Part shown: in pieces, positions 1-9,151 of the stretch | How positions within the stretch are numbered: the stretch's first letter is position 1 | How the letters are laid out: each line of letters starts with the position of its first letter | NCBI GenBank assembly: GCA_013697915.1 | Contig: JACCVY010000240.1 | Coordinates: 1 to 64,000 of the forward strand | DNA: 64,000 bases | Direction of reading: 5' to 3' | Source of the DNA: Blastocatellia bacterium | GTDB lineage: Bacteria; Acidobacteriota; Blastocatellia; Pyrinomonadales; Pyrinomonadaceae | Made by a program: the position numbers and the translations under genes | The notes under the pieces: model-generated | Seen by the model: the letters and a program-made list of their open reading frames with translations, nothing else | Told to the model about the DNA's origin: nothing | Database searches by the model: none

Positions 1-108
1 ATGATGAGTAATGGCCGATTCTATGCGCAAAGTGCATCAGCAATGGGTAAAGAGCCCGCGCCGGATTTTCACTGGGACTTCATCCCCTTGAGAGACCTAG
101 CTAAATAA
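1..108 (+). CDS. 3' end of an unidentified gene (partial)
   Basis: An open frame runs from the first base of the window to a TAA at 106-108 and encodes 35 residues ending in the peptide PLRDLAK. The window edge cuts it, so the true start and product are unknown. The opening ATG ATG could be internal methionines or a start. It lies on the same strand as the following TPR gene with a 44-base gap. No family is recognisable from so short a tail, and it could also be chance open frame. Confidence 0.35.
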   Translation: MMSNGRFYAQSASAMGKEPAPDFHWDFIPLRDLAK

Positions 109-152
109 GTATGAGCTGTGCACGCACATGATCTGAGTTGAGAGGTGAGCCT

Positions 153-1325
153 ATGTCTCGTCCAACAATTATCCTGGGTCTATTGGTTCTGAGTTGCTGT
201 CTGTCGCTCTCATCTGCCAACGCCCAAACAACCGAACAGCAACCAACCCTCACAGCCGAGCAGTACTTGCAAGCAGGCAATAAGTACGCGAACGGGAAAC
301 AGTACGACAAGGCCGTCGATGCTTTCAGACTCGCTATCAAGCTCAGCCCTAACTTAGCCGCGGCATATCATGGGCTTGGGAGTGCATACGTAAACATGGA
401 AAGAGTGGGTGATGCTTTGGAGCCGATGAAGACCGCCGTGCGTCTAGATCCGAACAACTCAGTCGCGCACCTTAATCTTGGCATCACCCTCGCATCCCTT
501 CGGCGCCCCGACGAAGCCATGACCGAGCTGAACGAGGCGAAGCGACTCAACCCAAATGACGCGCGTATTCATCTCGAAATCGGGAATGTCCTACATAATA
601 GTTTCGGGAGGATTCAGGATGCCCTAGCCGAAGACCTCGAAGCTCGTCGGCTGAATCCCAGTGTGCCAGCTATCCATCATAATATCGGGCTCATGTTGAT
701 GCGGCTCGGCAGATTTTCTGAGGCCATTGCGCCTTTCGAAGAAGCGCTCCGGCTAAACCCTCAATACCGCAACGCGAGATATTTTCTAAGTGATGCCTAT
801 ACCAAAACTGGTAGCTATCAGAAAGCCATAGAATCATGGACCAAGTTCCTTGACCTCGTCCCTAATGGCCCAGACGCCTTAACGAACCGATCGTGGACCT
901 ATTTGTACGAAGGAGGACATGGTCGGGAAGCAGCCGCCGACGCCCGGAAGTTTCTCGACGTGCATGGGTGGCGGCAAGAGACCTCGGCATATCTCGCGAT
1001 CATCGCGAACCTTGGCTATCGTGAGGCGGGAATGAACGAGGAGGCGCAGGCGATTCTCGAAGAAGCCACCAATAAGATCAGGAGCGGAAATTGGCCATGC
1101 AGTATCATCCGGTATCTGAAGGGCGAGGTTGGCGCTGATGAACTGCTACAGTTGGCCACTGACAACGATGAGAAGACCGAGGCACACGCCTACATGGGAA
1201 TGGATCTATTGCTGAATGGTAAGAGCGATGATGCGCGGACACACTTTGAGTGGGTGAAGGAGTACGGCAACAAGCGCTTCTTCGAGTATCCGCTCGCCAT
1301 TGAGGAGCTAAAGCGCCTGGGATAG
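153..1325 (+). CDS. Exported tetratricopeptide-repeat (TPR) protein
   Basis: A 390-residue protein with an N-terminal signal peptide (hydrophobic run to about residue 22, then a probable cleavage site near SANAQ). Residues of about 35 to 250 form five or six TPR units with the usual pattern of a small residue at position 8, Ala at 20 and Pro at 32, as in KAVDAFRLAIKLSPN and EAIAPFEEALRLNPQ. TPR proteins are scaffolds for protein contacts, here in the periplasm; the partner cannot be read from sequence. An in-frame TTG exists at 138, but ATG 153 is preferred because it follows a purine-rich GAGAGGTGAG and begins the signal peptide directly. It ends convergently with hpf, 9 bases away. Confidence 0.85.
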   Translation: MSRPTIILGLLVLSCCLSLSSANAQTTEQQPTLTAEQYLQAGNKYANGKQYDKAVDAFRLAIKLSPNLAAAYHGLGSAYVNMERVGDALEPMKTAVRLDPNNSVAHLNLGITLASLRRPDEAMTELNEAKRLNPNDARIHLEIGNVLHNSFGRIQDALAEDLEARRLNPSVPAIHHNIGLMLMRLGRFSEAIAPFEEALRLNPQYRNARYFLSDAYTKTGSYQKAIESWTKFLDLVPNGPDALTNRSWTYLYEGGHGREAAADARKFLDVHGWRQETSAYLAIIANLGYREAGMNEEAQAILEEATNKIRSGNWPCSIIRYLKGEVGADELLQLATDNDEKTEAHAYMGMDLLLNGKSDDARTHFEWVKEYGNKRFFEYPLAIEELKRLG

Positions 1326-1334
1326 ATGCGCTGA

Positions 1335-1868
1335 CTACGGCTCGATCAAGCCGAAGTTTCCGTCTTTGCGTTTGTAAAGGACACCGATGCGATCGGTATC
1401 AGCGTCACGAAAGACAACGAATTGATCCGTCTGCGAGGTGAGAGTTAGCGCTGCTTCTTCAGCCGTCATCGGCTTAATCGAATAACGGCGTGCGGCGATA
1501 ATGCGAGGCGGCCGGGGGCTAGCTTCCAACTGTCCATCGGGAATCGGCGCCAGCGTGGCGGTCCGTCGGGCGCCCTGCTTGCGATCGATGGTCTTCTCCT
1601 TAAGCTTGAGCGCCTGCTTCTCGATCTTGGCAATTGCCCGCGTCAGCGCCATGTACATGTCTGCGTTGATGTCCTTGGCAGTCAACGTATGATCGCGCCA
1701 GTGGACAATCAGCTCGGCAATCTGGCGATTCTTTTCCACTTCAATGATTACGTGCGTCCAGGCTGTAGTACCGTTAAAAATGTGTTCCAGCTTCTTAAAA
1801 TGATCTTCGACGTGCTTGCGTATGGCCGGCGAAACTTCGACGTGGCGCCCGGTGTACTCAAACCTCAT
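1335..1868 (-). CDS. hpf: Ribosome hibernation promoting factor, long form
   Basis: A 177-residue protein of the HPF/YfiA family. These bind the 30S decoding region in stationary phase, inactivate the ribosome and, in the long form, drive 100S dimers. Residues 1 to about 100 form the beta-alpha-beta-beta-beta-alpha ribosome-binding domain (start MRFEYTGRHVEVSPAIRKHV). A linker follows, and residues of about 125 to 177 match the C-terminal dimerisation domain (RRYSIKPMTAEEA, ending in GNFGLIEP). The length is typical of long HPF. It lies 128 bases downstream of rpoN on the same strand, the order known from many diderm bacteria, so co-transcription with rpoN is likely. Confidence 0.93.
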   Translation of the reverse strand: MRFEYTGRHVEVSPAIRKHVEDHFKKLEHIFNGTTAWTHVIIEVEKNRQIAELIVHWRDHTLTAKDINADMYMALTRAIAKIEKQALKLKEKTIDRKQGARRTATLAPIPDGQLEASPRPPRIIAARRYSIKPMTAEEAALTLTSQTDQFVVFRDADTDRIGVLYKRKDGNFGLIEP

Positions 1869-1996
1869 AATCGCGGTTCCCTTCTTAGGCCTGTGGATAT
1901 GGTAATGCTTGCCAAACCTCCGAACTGTCTGGCTGATTTATCGGTTAAGTCAGGGGGCGAATTACTGCCCCGAACGTGCAGCGCAGTTTCGGGCGT

Positions 1997-3604
1997 TTAG
2001 ACCACGGCCCGTCGTTCGCGCGATCCCGGGATGCTCATTTGATCGCGGTACTTTGCAACTGTTCGGCGCGATAATTTGATGCCGTCTTTAACTAGAATTT
2101 TTACGACCTGATCGTCCGTTATCGGACTGTGCGAATCTTCTTCTTCGATAAGCTTCTTGATCTTCAACTTAATAATCCGCGTGGAAATCTCTTCGCCGTC
2201 TTCGTTCATCATGCCTTCGGTGAAAAACCGGCGCAGCTCAATCACCCCCTGCGGCGTGTGTGCATATTTTCGATTAACGACCCGCGAAACCGTGGAAAGA
2301 TGCATGCCGATATCCTCGGCAATATCCTTTAACATCATGGGCTTGATGTATTGCACTCCCTTGTCGAGAAAATCCTGTTGCCGGTGCACGATTGATTCCA
2401 CCACTTTGTAAATCGTTTGCCGCCGGTGCTCGATGTTCCGCAGCAGGTCAACTGCCGAACGCATCTTCTCGCGGATGAAACTCTTGGTTTCATTGCTGAC
2501 GTCCGTCTGCCCAAGCATTTGTTGGTACTGCTGGCTCACGCGCAGGCGTGGACTGCCATCGTCGGCGAAATAGATGATGTACTGGTCGTCGTTCTCGTCC
2601 AGTTTTTCGATGTAAATTTCCGGCGCGATAAGCACAGGCTCTTCCGAGGAATAACGCCGGCCCGGATACGGATCAAGCGTGCGAATGAATTGCAGTTCCG
2701 CAAGCAGCGTGTCCACGTCAACGCCAATCTGTTTAGCCAGGTGGGGCAGCTTGTGTTGTTGCAGCTCCGACAGATGCTCACTAATTAATCGTGCGGCTAA
2801 CCGATCGCTTTCACCGCGCACCTCGAGCTGGATCAGCAAACATTCCTTGACGTCGCGCGCGGCGCAGCCGACCGGGTCGAGCTGAAGTATTGCTTGCCGC
2901 GACTCTTCTACCAGCTGCTCGCTCCAGCCGCCCATCGCCGCAATCTCTTCATTGGTTGCATTGAGGCGCCCGTCGGCATCCAGGTTTCCGATCACGCTGA
3001 CAGCCGCATCGCAAACATCCTGCTCGATTGGGCTCATGTGGAGTTGCCATTCGAGATGATCCGCAAGCGACGGAGGTCGAGTTAGAAACTGTTCAAAAGT
3101 AGGGGCGTCTTCTTTATATTCAATTTCCTGAGTCTTGTAACCGGGATCGAGGTAGTCCTGAAACTCCCGGCCAAAATCGATCTCTTCAAATGGATCGCGC
3201 GCGCCTTCATCAACATTGGCATCATCGCCCGGGAGTTCTTCACCTGGTTCCGCACCCGCAACCTCCGCCGCTTCACTATCAACTTCTCCGGCAATCTGCG
3301 GCAAGGGCCCGGTGTCGCCAGAACCGTTGGATGAAGGACTGCCCAATTCAGCTTCAACAGCCTCAACCGACTGTTCCGGCACGGCGCCCGGATCGGCGCC
3401 AGTTAAATGATCGAGAATCTTTTCGGCCAGCTCCTGCGCTTCTTCCTGCGTCGCTACTTCTTCCAGCACGGGATTCTCGAGCAACTGCGCCTGAATAAGA
3501 TCAGTCAGCTCGAGCGTAGTCATCTGCAACATCTCGATGCGCTGCCGCAACTGCGGCGTCAATACGAGTCGTTGAGAGAGGCTGGTAGTTAGTTTAAGAG
3601 ACAT
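1997..3604 (-). CDS. rpoN: RNA polymerase sigma-54 factor
   Basis: A 535-residue sigma-54. Region I is the glutamine- and leucine-rich N-terminus (SLSQRLVLTPQLRQRIEML) that contacts AAA+ activators. It is followed by a strongly acidic variable region II (about residues 60 to 160), the core-binding domain, a helix-turn-helix (about 425 to 445) and the RpoN box near the C-terminus (SRRTVAKYRDQ), which reads the -24 element. All hallmark parts are present, so it should be functional. No enhancer-binding activator is encoded in this window. It lies between lptB and hpf. A TATAAT hexamer about 60 bases upstream suggests rpoN-hpf can be transcribed on its own. Confidence 0.96.
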   Translation of the reverse strand: MSLKLTTSLSQRLVLTPQLRQRIEMLQMTTLELTDLIQAQLLENPVLEEVATQEEAQELAEKILDHLTGADPGAVPEQSVEAVEAELGSPSSNGSGDTGPLPQIAGEVDSEAAEVAGAEPGEELPGDDANVDEGARDPFEEIDFGREFQDYLDPGYKTQEIEYKEDAPTFEQFLTRPPSLADHLEWQLHMSPIEQDVCDAAVSVIGNLDADGRLNATNEEIAAMGGWSEQLVEESRQAILQLDPVGCAARDVKECLLIQLEVRGESDRLAARLISEHLSELQQHKLPHLAKQIGVDVDTLLAELQFIRTLDPYPGRRYSSEEPVLIAPEIYIEKLDENDDQYIIYFADDGSPRLRVSQQYQQMLGQTDVSNETKSFIREKMRSAVDLLRNIEHRRQTIYKVVESIVHRQQDFLDKGVQYIKPMMLKDIAEDIGMHLSTVSRVVNRKYAHTPQGVIELRRFFTEGMMNEDGEEISTRIIKLKIKKLIEEEDSHSPITDDQVVKILVKDGIKLSRRTVAKYRDQMSIPGSRERRAVV

Positions 3605-3662
3605 TTCTTCATTAAAATCAGCGTTCTGTCTGATTGTTTTTGCGATTGAAAAGCGCAGGGAG

Positions 3663-3668
3663 ATTATA
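3663..3668 (-). promoter_or_regulatory. Candidate -10 element for rpoN-hpf
   Basis: A perfect TATAAT on the minus strand lies about 60 bases before the rpoN start codon, in the lptB-rpoN spacer. No good -35 hexamer sits at 16-18 bases; TTGGGC lies 20 bases upstream. Inferred from the motif only. Confidence 0.35.
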
Positions 3669-3700
3669 CTCGATTAGACGCGATTTGCGCCCAACTGAGT

Positions 3701-4522
3701 TTACATGCGGAATTTCTCGCCGAGATAAAGGCGGCGCACTTCGGCGTCTTCCGTCAATTGTCGCGGAATGCCCGATCGGAAAATTCGACCATCGGCCATA
3801 ATGTAGGCCCGGTCGGTGACACCCAGGGTTTCTCTTACATTATGGTCCGTGATCAAAATGCCGATGCTACGATTGCGTAAATAAAGTATGACATTTTGAA
3901 TGTCATCAACCGCTTTGGGATCGATCCCCGCGAAGGGTTCATCAAGCAGGATGTACTGCGGTTCGGTGGCCAGGGCACGCGCAATTTCGGTTCGCCTTCT
4001 TTCGCCGCCAGAGAGCGCATCACCGCGCGTGTTGCGAACGTGCGCGATTCCGAATTCTTCCAACAACTCTTCCAGGCGCGTCAGCCGTTCACGCCGTCTT
4101 AAGCCCATCGTCTCGAGCACTGCCAGAATATTTTGCGCCGCTGTCATCTTGCGAAAAATCGATGGCTCCTGCGGCAAATAACCCAGCCCAAGCCGCGCTC
4201 GCAGATACATGGGGAGCTTAGTCACATCGCGCTCGCCCAGGCTCACCACACCTGCGTCGGGCCGCTCGAGACCGACAATCATGTAGAAGGTTGTCGTTTT
4301 ACCGGCGCCGTTTGCGCCGAGCAATCCGACAACTTCGCCCTTCTCCACATGCAAACTCACGTTATCGACAACGCGACGGCGGCCGTACGATTTTTGGAGT
4401 TGGAACGCTGCCAGCGCGGAAGCGGAAGGAGTTTCGTTTAATCGCTGGTTGGTCGTGGAAATTGAGGCGCGCTGCTCGCTGTGGTTGATCGCGATACTCA
4501 CGTCTTCTGGCAGAATGCTCAT
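3701..4522 (-). CDS. lptB: LPS export ABC transporter ATP-binding protein LptB
   Basis: ATPase of the LptB2FG machine, which extracts lipopolysaccharide from the inner membrane and pushes it onto the LptC-LptA bridge. The 273-residue protein has Walker [10 protein letters not shown], the signature [15 protein letters not shown], Walker [14 protein letters not shown] and the switch histidine in LITDHN, all in LptB-like context. The first 35 residues before AFQLQKSYG extend beyond the usual LptB N-terminus. An in-frame TTG at 4549 would add nine residues; ATG 4522 is preferred because it is a regular start. It lies 48 bases after the lptC/lptA fusion and before rpoN, the canonical order. The permease subunits LptF and LptG are not in the window. 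Confidence 0.94.
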   Translation of the reverse strand: MSILPEDVSIAINHSEQRASISTTNQRLNETPSASALAAFQLQKSYGRRRVVDNVSLHVEKGEVVGLLGANGAGKTTTFYMIVGLERPDAGVVSLGERDVTKLPMYLRARLGLGYLPQEPSIFRKMTAAQNILAVLETMGLRRRERLTRLEELLEEFGIAHVRNTRGDALSGGERRRTEIARALATEPQYILLDEPFAGIDPKAVDDIQNVILYLRNRSIGILITDHNVRETLGVTDRAYIMADGRIFRSGIPRQLTEDAEVRRLYLGEKFRM

Positions 4523-4570
4523 AGTGCCCGCACGGCAGTTGCCAAACAAACTTTATTGGAAGTCATCCAG

Positions 4571-6886
4571 CTATTGTTTCTTCACTTTATGCGTCGACCT
4601 GACGCGACCTGCCGACTGTGCTCCTCTTACGTCGTCAGCGATCACTCTACCGTCTCGCATGTTGACGGTCAAACGACCGCCTTCAGTGCTGCCCTTCTCA
4701 ATGTCTTCGACGCGCGCCGGATTACCTTTGAGAATCGCCACTTCATCGGCTGACGTATATTGAATCCAGTCGCCGGTCCCTTTGCGATTTGGCTGGGTCA
4801 TGACTACGTTACGCTGAGCCACCGTTTTCTCCACTTCGTTTGAGTCTCGCAACAGATAAACATCCGCCACGCCGCCGGTGAGACGGTCAGTGCCCTGGCG
4901 AATGTCAACATTGCCCTCGTAGTGCAGCGTACGGTTTGGATCGGAATAAGACATGGAATCGGCCGACACAAAAACCGGAATTGTGGTGGTTGTTCCTTCG
5001 ACGCGGCGGCGGGCATTGTAGATTGCGCTCTGTACGTGACTGTCCCCGGTCATCTTCTTTTCGTTGGTATAGATCGTCAGTTTGTCGGCGCGCACAAAAT
5101 TGTCATCCTGCCAGGCCCGCGCATTTCCAGTATAGATAGCCACGCCGCTGTCGCGGTGAAACTCGCCTCGATCACCGACGATGTAAACCGGGCTCTTCAC
5201 TTTTGAGAAAGGAACAGCGCCATTGGTTTGTTCCTGACTGTAATAGGTTGTCGCGATCTTGCCGCGACCGTACGACACGTTGTTAGCCAGGTCTGAATCC
5301 ATCTCGATTGCTTTTGTTCGGGCGCGTGAATCCCAAACTGTGGGTTCGCCCCCGCGCAAGCGAATGGTCTTGTCTGACTCGGTGTAGGAAATGTTTGACG
5401 CAATACCGTTGCGATCGTTCTCATTAAACTTCGCATCGCCGACCGCGTCCATCCTTTCGAGCGCCTGCGTGTCTTTCACAAATACGGCAGTCATTTTTTG
5501 CGAGGTGAGCACACGACTGCCGCGATCGGCAACCGTCTGAACTGGTTCAATCACAGTTTTGGCGCCGCCGGAAGCGGTGAAAGTGCGCGCGAGATTTCCG
5601 CTTTCGAAAAAGTCGCAATCGATGCGCGGCGCGGTCAGGGTTTTCTTGTCGGCCTGCGCATTCTTGATGACAGGATCGATGAACAGTTCTGCATTTCCGA
5701 CGGCCTCGGCGTTGTCCAGGTCACGGCCGGAAACGCGCCAAATCAGCTTCACCGTGTCGGCAGTCAATCGCTTGTTAGCAGCGCGGGGATCGTTTGCTTT
5801 CGACTTGGGAGCCGAAAGGTTGATAACCGATCGGCCTTCGGTGCGCATTTGCTTAAGCAAGCTGCGGTCGCCCTGGGCTTGAAACAAGACTTCGATCAAG
5901 CTCGCGCCGGTCAGTTGTAAGTCTGAATCGGCGTCCAGTGTCTTGGCAGCGGCGTCGCGCATCGCCACGGCCCGCTCCAGCCGCTGGACCGCGTCAAAAA
6001 AGAAATCCATGTCGGCCGCATGAACCTCGGCGGCGCGACCTTCCTGCATCGAACGCAGATACGCATTCGTACGCACTTCTACCTTTTGAATTTTTTTCTG
6101 CTGGTTGAGAGTGGCATACATGTTCTCGCCGCTCATCACGTCGCGGTCCTGTTCGGCAGTGACGCCGCCGGTAAACAACAGTTTCATCGCCTCTTGTTCG
6201 AAAGACGCTTGCGCCGACCGGATTGTGACTGGCCGCGATCGGCTGCCGGATGGCTTGGCCTGGGGATCCTTCAACGCTTCAGGAGCAACTGTTATCTCCA
6301 CGTCCTTCTTTAAATCCAGCTTCTTTGTTTTCGAAAAAACAATTGCACCGGTTGAGTGTCCGGAAACATTATCACGCTCAAAAGCAATTGGAGCATCTGT
6401 CTGGGCAACTTCATTGTTCTGGTCGTAGGTGAGTGACTCAGTATTCACTTTCAAAGCGTCTTTGGTCTCCACTTTCACGTTACCCAAAAAAGTGATAATC
6501 GAATTCTGCTGATCGTAGATGGCTTTATTAGCGTTAATCTGATCCGGCTTATCGCCGACCGGTGGGTACACTGAAAGACTTACCTGATCTAGTTCGTGAT
6601 GACCATCGGAAAAGGTGACATCGCGCGCGGCCTTGACCAGCAGGTAAAGCCGGTCGCCCTTCATAACGCGCTGTTCATAACCGTTGATGATGCCGGTGAT
6701 TTCTTTGGAAAGTTCGGGCGTCTCGGACTTGAGGCGAAATGGCTTGTTGTTGCGCAGACGATAATAAGAAACAGCGACGAAGATTACGGCTGCGACCAGA
6801 ATCAGAAGCGCCGTAGCACGCGCAACCAGCGGCGCGTGCGCGCGCAGCCCGATGGCAATAGCTCTTTTTCTGGTGATCTCTTGCAT
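4571..6886 (-). CDS. LptC-LptA type fusion protein for LPS transport
   Basis: A 771-residue single-pass membrane protein. Residues of about 20 to 42 form the N-terminal anchor. Residues of about 45 to 210 resemble LptC, with the YDQQNSIITFLGNVKVETKD type beta-jellyroll repeat, and residues of about 560 to 765 resemble an OstA/LptA domain (SYSDPNRTLHYEGNVDIRQG). The middle carries further repeats of the same fold. LptC is normally about 190 residues and LptA about 180, so this one chain could form much of the periplasmic bridge. It precedes lptB on the same strand. No Shine-Dalgarno is visible: the leader is a heptad-repeat tract that separates it from recJ. Confidence 0.85.
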   Translation of the reverse strand: MQEITRKRAIAIGLRAHAPLVARATALLILVAAVIFVAVSYYRLRNNKPFRLKSETPELSKEITGIINGYEQRVMKGDRLYLLVKAARDVTFSDGHHELDQVSLSVYPPVGDKPDQINANKAIYDQQNSIITFLGNVKVETKDALKVNTESLTYDQNNEVAQTDAPIAFERDNVSGHSTGAIVFSKTKKLDLKKDVEITVAPEALKDPQAKPSGSRSRPVTIRSAQASFEQEAMKLLFTGGVTAEQDRDVMSGENMYATLNQQKKIQKVEVRTNAYLRSMQEGRAAEVHAADMDFFFDAVQRLERAVAMRDAAAKTLDADSDLQLTGASLIEVLFQAQGDRSLLKQMRTEGRSVINLSAPKSKANDPRAANKRLTADTVKLIWRVSGRDLDNAEAVGNAELFIDPVIKNAQADKKTLTAPRIDCDFFESGNLARTFTASGGAKTVIEPVQTVADRGSRVLTSQKMTAVFVKDTQALERMDAVGDAKFNENDRNGIASNISYTESDKTIRLRGGEPTVWDSRARTKAIEMDSDLANNVSYGRGKIATTYYSQEQTNGAVPFSKVKSPVYIVGDRGEFHRDSGVAIYTGNARAWQDDNFVRADKLTIYTNEKKMTGDSHVQSAIYNARRRVEGTTTTIPVFVSADSMSYSDPNRTLHYEGNVDIRQGTDRLTGGVADVYLLRDSNEVEKTVAQRNVVMTQPNRKGTGDWIQYTSADEVAILKGNPARVEDIEKGSTEGGRLTVNMRDGRVIADDVRGAQSAGRVRSTHKVKKQ

Positions 6887-6895
6887 GGATTGCTA

Positions 6896-6921
6896 GTTGT
6901 TCGTTGTCAGTTGTCAGTCGG
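6896..6921. repeat. Heptad-repeat tract 1 (recJ / lptC spacer)
   Basis: Short tract of 7-base units on the plus strand (GTTGTTC, GTTGTCA, GTTGTCA, GTCGGAA). It lies 22 bases past the recJ stop and 9 bases before the lptC start, so it forms the leader of the lptC mRNA. It belongs with the other tracts of period 7 in this window. Confidence 0.7.
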
Positions 6922-6943
6922 AATAGCTACTGGCCATTAACCA

Positions 6944-8653
6944 CTACTGACCGCTCCTCACGTCCTGTACCGACAACTGCAAAAACGTTTCGCCATTCCA
7001 TTTACTGTTTTCAACCGTGTAGACCATTTCAATGCCGTTCTTAAGAACTGGGGCGCGGTCGGCGCCATTCCACCATATCGTTTCGAGCGGCCGGCCCTGC
7101 GGTCCACGCACGCGCAACTTCAAATGCCGTTCTCCAATTAGACGCGGTTCCGCAACGATGCACAAGTTGCGCGCCAAAAACGTTGGTCTGGGATTGCCGG
7201 CACCGTACGGCTCCAGGTCTTTCAGTTGCGCAACCAATTCAAAACTAATCTCCTCGGTGGGCAATTCGGCGTCAACATAGACGCAAGGTTGCAAATCATC
7301 GGCGGTCAAATGCGCGCCTGCATGCTGATTCAATCTGCGACGCAGCTCATCAATCCCAGCTCGCTTCAGGGTGATGCCGGCCGCATGCGAATGGCCGCCA
7401 AACTTGTCGAACAAATCCGCGCATGACGTCAAACCATTGAGCAGATGATAAGGCTCAATACTGCGAGCGGAGCCATGCGCGACATCGTCTTCGATTGAAA
7501 GGACGACGCAGGGGCGGTTAATGCGTTCGGCAATTTTCGATGCGGCGATGCCAATCACGCCGCGATGCCATCCTTCACCCGCGATCACCGCGACGTAGGA
7601 ATTCGCCGGATCCTGCGCGCTTCCTTCCAACTCCTTGATCGCCAACTCCACGATCTGACGCTGAACCTCCTGTCGCTCCTGGTTGCGCGTGTCGAGATGC
7701 ATCGCCAATCGCTTCGCTTCCGCCGTGTCGCGAGTACTGAAGAGTTCGACAACAGCGCGCGCCGCATCCATTCTTCCCGCCGCGTTGATTCTTGGCCCAA
7801 GGCGAAAGCCAATGTCGTAGGCAGTCATGCCGGCGCCATCACCACAACCGCAAACCTCCATTAACGCGCGCAGCCCGGGATTCGTGGCCTTCGCCAGATC
7901 CTGGAGACCAAGCGCGACGATAGCTCTATTTTCTCCCGTCAACTTCGCGACATCGGCAACGGTTCCGATAGCAACAATCTTTAGGAAGGAGTTGACTTGT
8001 GATTCACGATCGCGCTCACGGAACAATGCATGCACGAGCTTGAAAGCGACGCCTACCCCAGCCAGATTTTTGTCAGGATAGGTGCAACCTTGCTGGTTTG
8101 GATTTAGAACGGCGTAGGCCGGTGGCACACCCTCGCCTTCGTCCGGCAAGTGATGGTCCGTAATGATGACATCGAGGCCATTGTCGCGCGCCCAGTAAAG
8201 CGGGGCGTGCGCGCGTATACCGCAATCGACGCTGATTACCAGTTTGTAGCCTTCGGCCCAGGCCTTTTCCAGCGCCGGTTGTTGTATACCGTAGCCTTCG
8301 GTGAAGCGGTGCGGAATATGAAAACCGGTACGCGCACCGAGCAGATTCAGGGCGCGCAAAAGGACCGCTGTCCCGGTCGTGCCATCGACATCGTAATCGC
8401 CGTAGACAAGAATCGGCTCGCCGTCGTCGATTGCTCTCAGCAGGCGCGTGACGGCTTCGTTCACGCCTTTCATCAAGTACGGATCATGCAGATGTTCGTG
8501 AGAAGGTTTAAGAAATTTCCGTGCAGAAGTTTCATCCGCACAGCCGCGCGAGATAAGTAAGGCTGCAATCGTGGGGGAAACACTAAGAGCGCGAGCGAGC
8601 GCGTCGATCTTTTGCGCATCGTGCTCGCGCACAATCCAACGCTTTGCCGTCAT
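6944..8653 (-). CDS. recJ: Single-stranded-DNA-specific exonuclease RecJ
   Basis: A 569-residue DHH-family 5'-3' exonuclease that acts on single-stranded DNA in RecF-pathway recombination, mismatch repair and base excision repair. The metal-binding motifs are visible: DYDVDGTTGTAVL (about residues 84 to 96), the aspartate of SVDCGI, and DHH in VIITDHHLPDEG. A DHHA1 domain follows (RPCVVLSIEDDVAHGSAR, FGGHSHAAG), then a C-terminal OB-like domain. Length and motif order are normal. It lies downstream of the PilZ-like gene and is separated from lptC by a heptad-repeat spacer. Confidence 0.95.
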   Translation of the reverse strand: MTAKRWIVREHDAQKIDALARALSVSPTIAALLISRGCADETSARKFLKPSHEHLHDPYLMKGVNEAVTRLLRAIDDGEPILVYGDYDVDGTTGTAVLLRALNLLGARTGFHIPHRFTEGYGIQQPALEKAWAEGYKLVISVDCGIRAHAPLYWARDNGLDVIITDHHLPDEGEGVPPAYAVLNPNQQGCTYPDKNLAGVGVAFKLVHALFRERDRESQVNSFLKIVAIGTVADVAKLTGENRAIVALGLQDLAKATNPGLRALMEVCGCGDGAGMTAYDIGFRLGPRINAAGRMDAARAVVELFSTRDTAEAKRLAMHLDTRNQERQEVQRQIVELAIKELEGSAQDPANSYVAVIAGEGWHRGVIGIAASKIAERINRPCVVLSIEDDVAHGSARSIEPYHLLNGLTSCADLFDKFGGHSHAAGITLKRAGIDELRRRLNQHAGAHLTADDLQPCVYVDAELPTEEISFELVAQLKDLEPYGAGNPRPTFLARNLCIVAEPRLIGERHLKLRVRGPQGRPLETIWWNGADRAPVLKNGIEMVYTVENSKWNGETFLQLSVQDVRSGQ

Positions 8654-8677
8654 GTGAGGATTATCACTTCGTCTTAC

Positions 8678-9013
8678 TTATTCAGCAAACCAGCCGTCCT
8701 GATCCAGCAGCTTGACACCAATTCGGCGGCGGCCGTCGAGCTGATCCGTCCAGGCGCCATTGACCTCGGCATTCAGCTCGGAACCAAACGGCGGCGTTAA
8801 TTTTAGAATTGCACCCAACGGGACTTCTGCCTCGAGAATAATAGTTGCGCCCCCGCGGCTAATCTTGACAGCCTGAGCCTTAACGTTAAAAGACTCGCCG
8901 GTGACTGTCTTGCCTTCGACTTCAAGAGCAAACTCTACCGGAACTCGCGGACTACGTGGGCGCTGGGAAGGCACAAGCGCGCCTCGCGGGTCTTTTTCAT
9001 TCATTAAATTCAC
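8678..9013 (-). CDS. PilZ-like domain protein
   Basis: A 111-residue protein consisting of one probable PilZ beta-barrel. An RSPRVPVEF segment near residue 20 resembles the RxxxR c-di-GMP signature, and VKISRGGATIIL near residue 51 resembles the second motif (D/N-x-S-x-x-G-x-x), with the usual acidic residue replaced by lysine. PilZ domains bind cyclic di-GMP and pass the signal to motility, polysaccharide or envelope machinery; the target is not evident. An HD-GYP phosphodiesterase is encoded elsewhere in this window. It lies 24 bases upstream of recJ on the same strand. Ligand binding is uncertain because both motifs are degenerate. Confidence 0.65.
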   Translation of the reverse strand: MNLMNEKDPRGALVPSQRPRSPRVPVEFALEVEGKTVTGESFNVKAQAVKISRGGATIILEAEVPLGAILKLTPPFGSELNAEVNGAWTDQLDGRRRIGVKLLDQDGWFAE

Positions 9014-9151
9014 CGCCCTTTTGCATTGATGAGATGACCCCGAAATGTCGGGTCGGGGAGGAAGAGGGGCAAAACAGTTTACCTGAATCTCTAAACCTTT
9101 TGGTAGTGCTTTAATTCTGGAAGTGTTGCGGATGATTTCCAGAAGGTTCCA

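Noticed and set aside
1689-2000. 103-codon plus-strand frame opposite hpf and the hpf/rpoN spacer
   Set aside because: It lies antisense to conserved hpf codons, has no ribosome-binding site and no family-like sequence.
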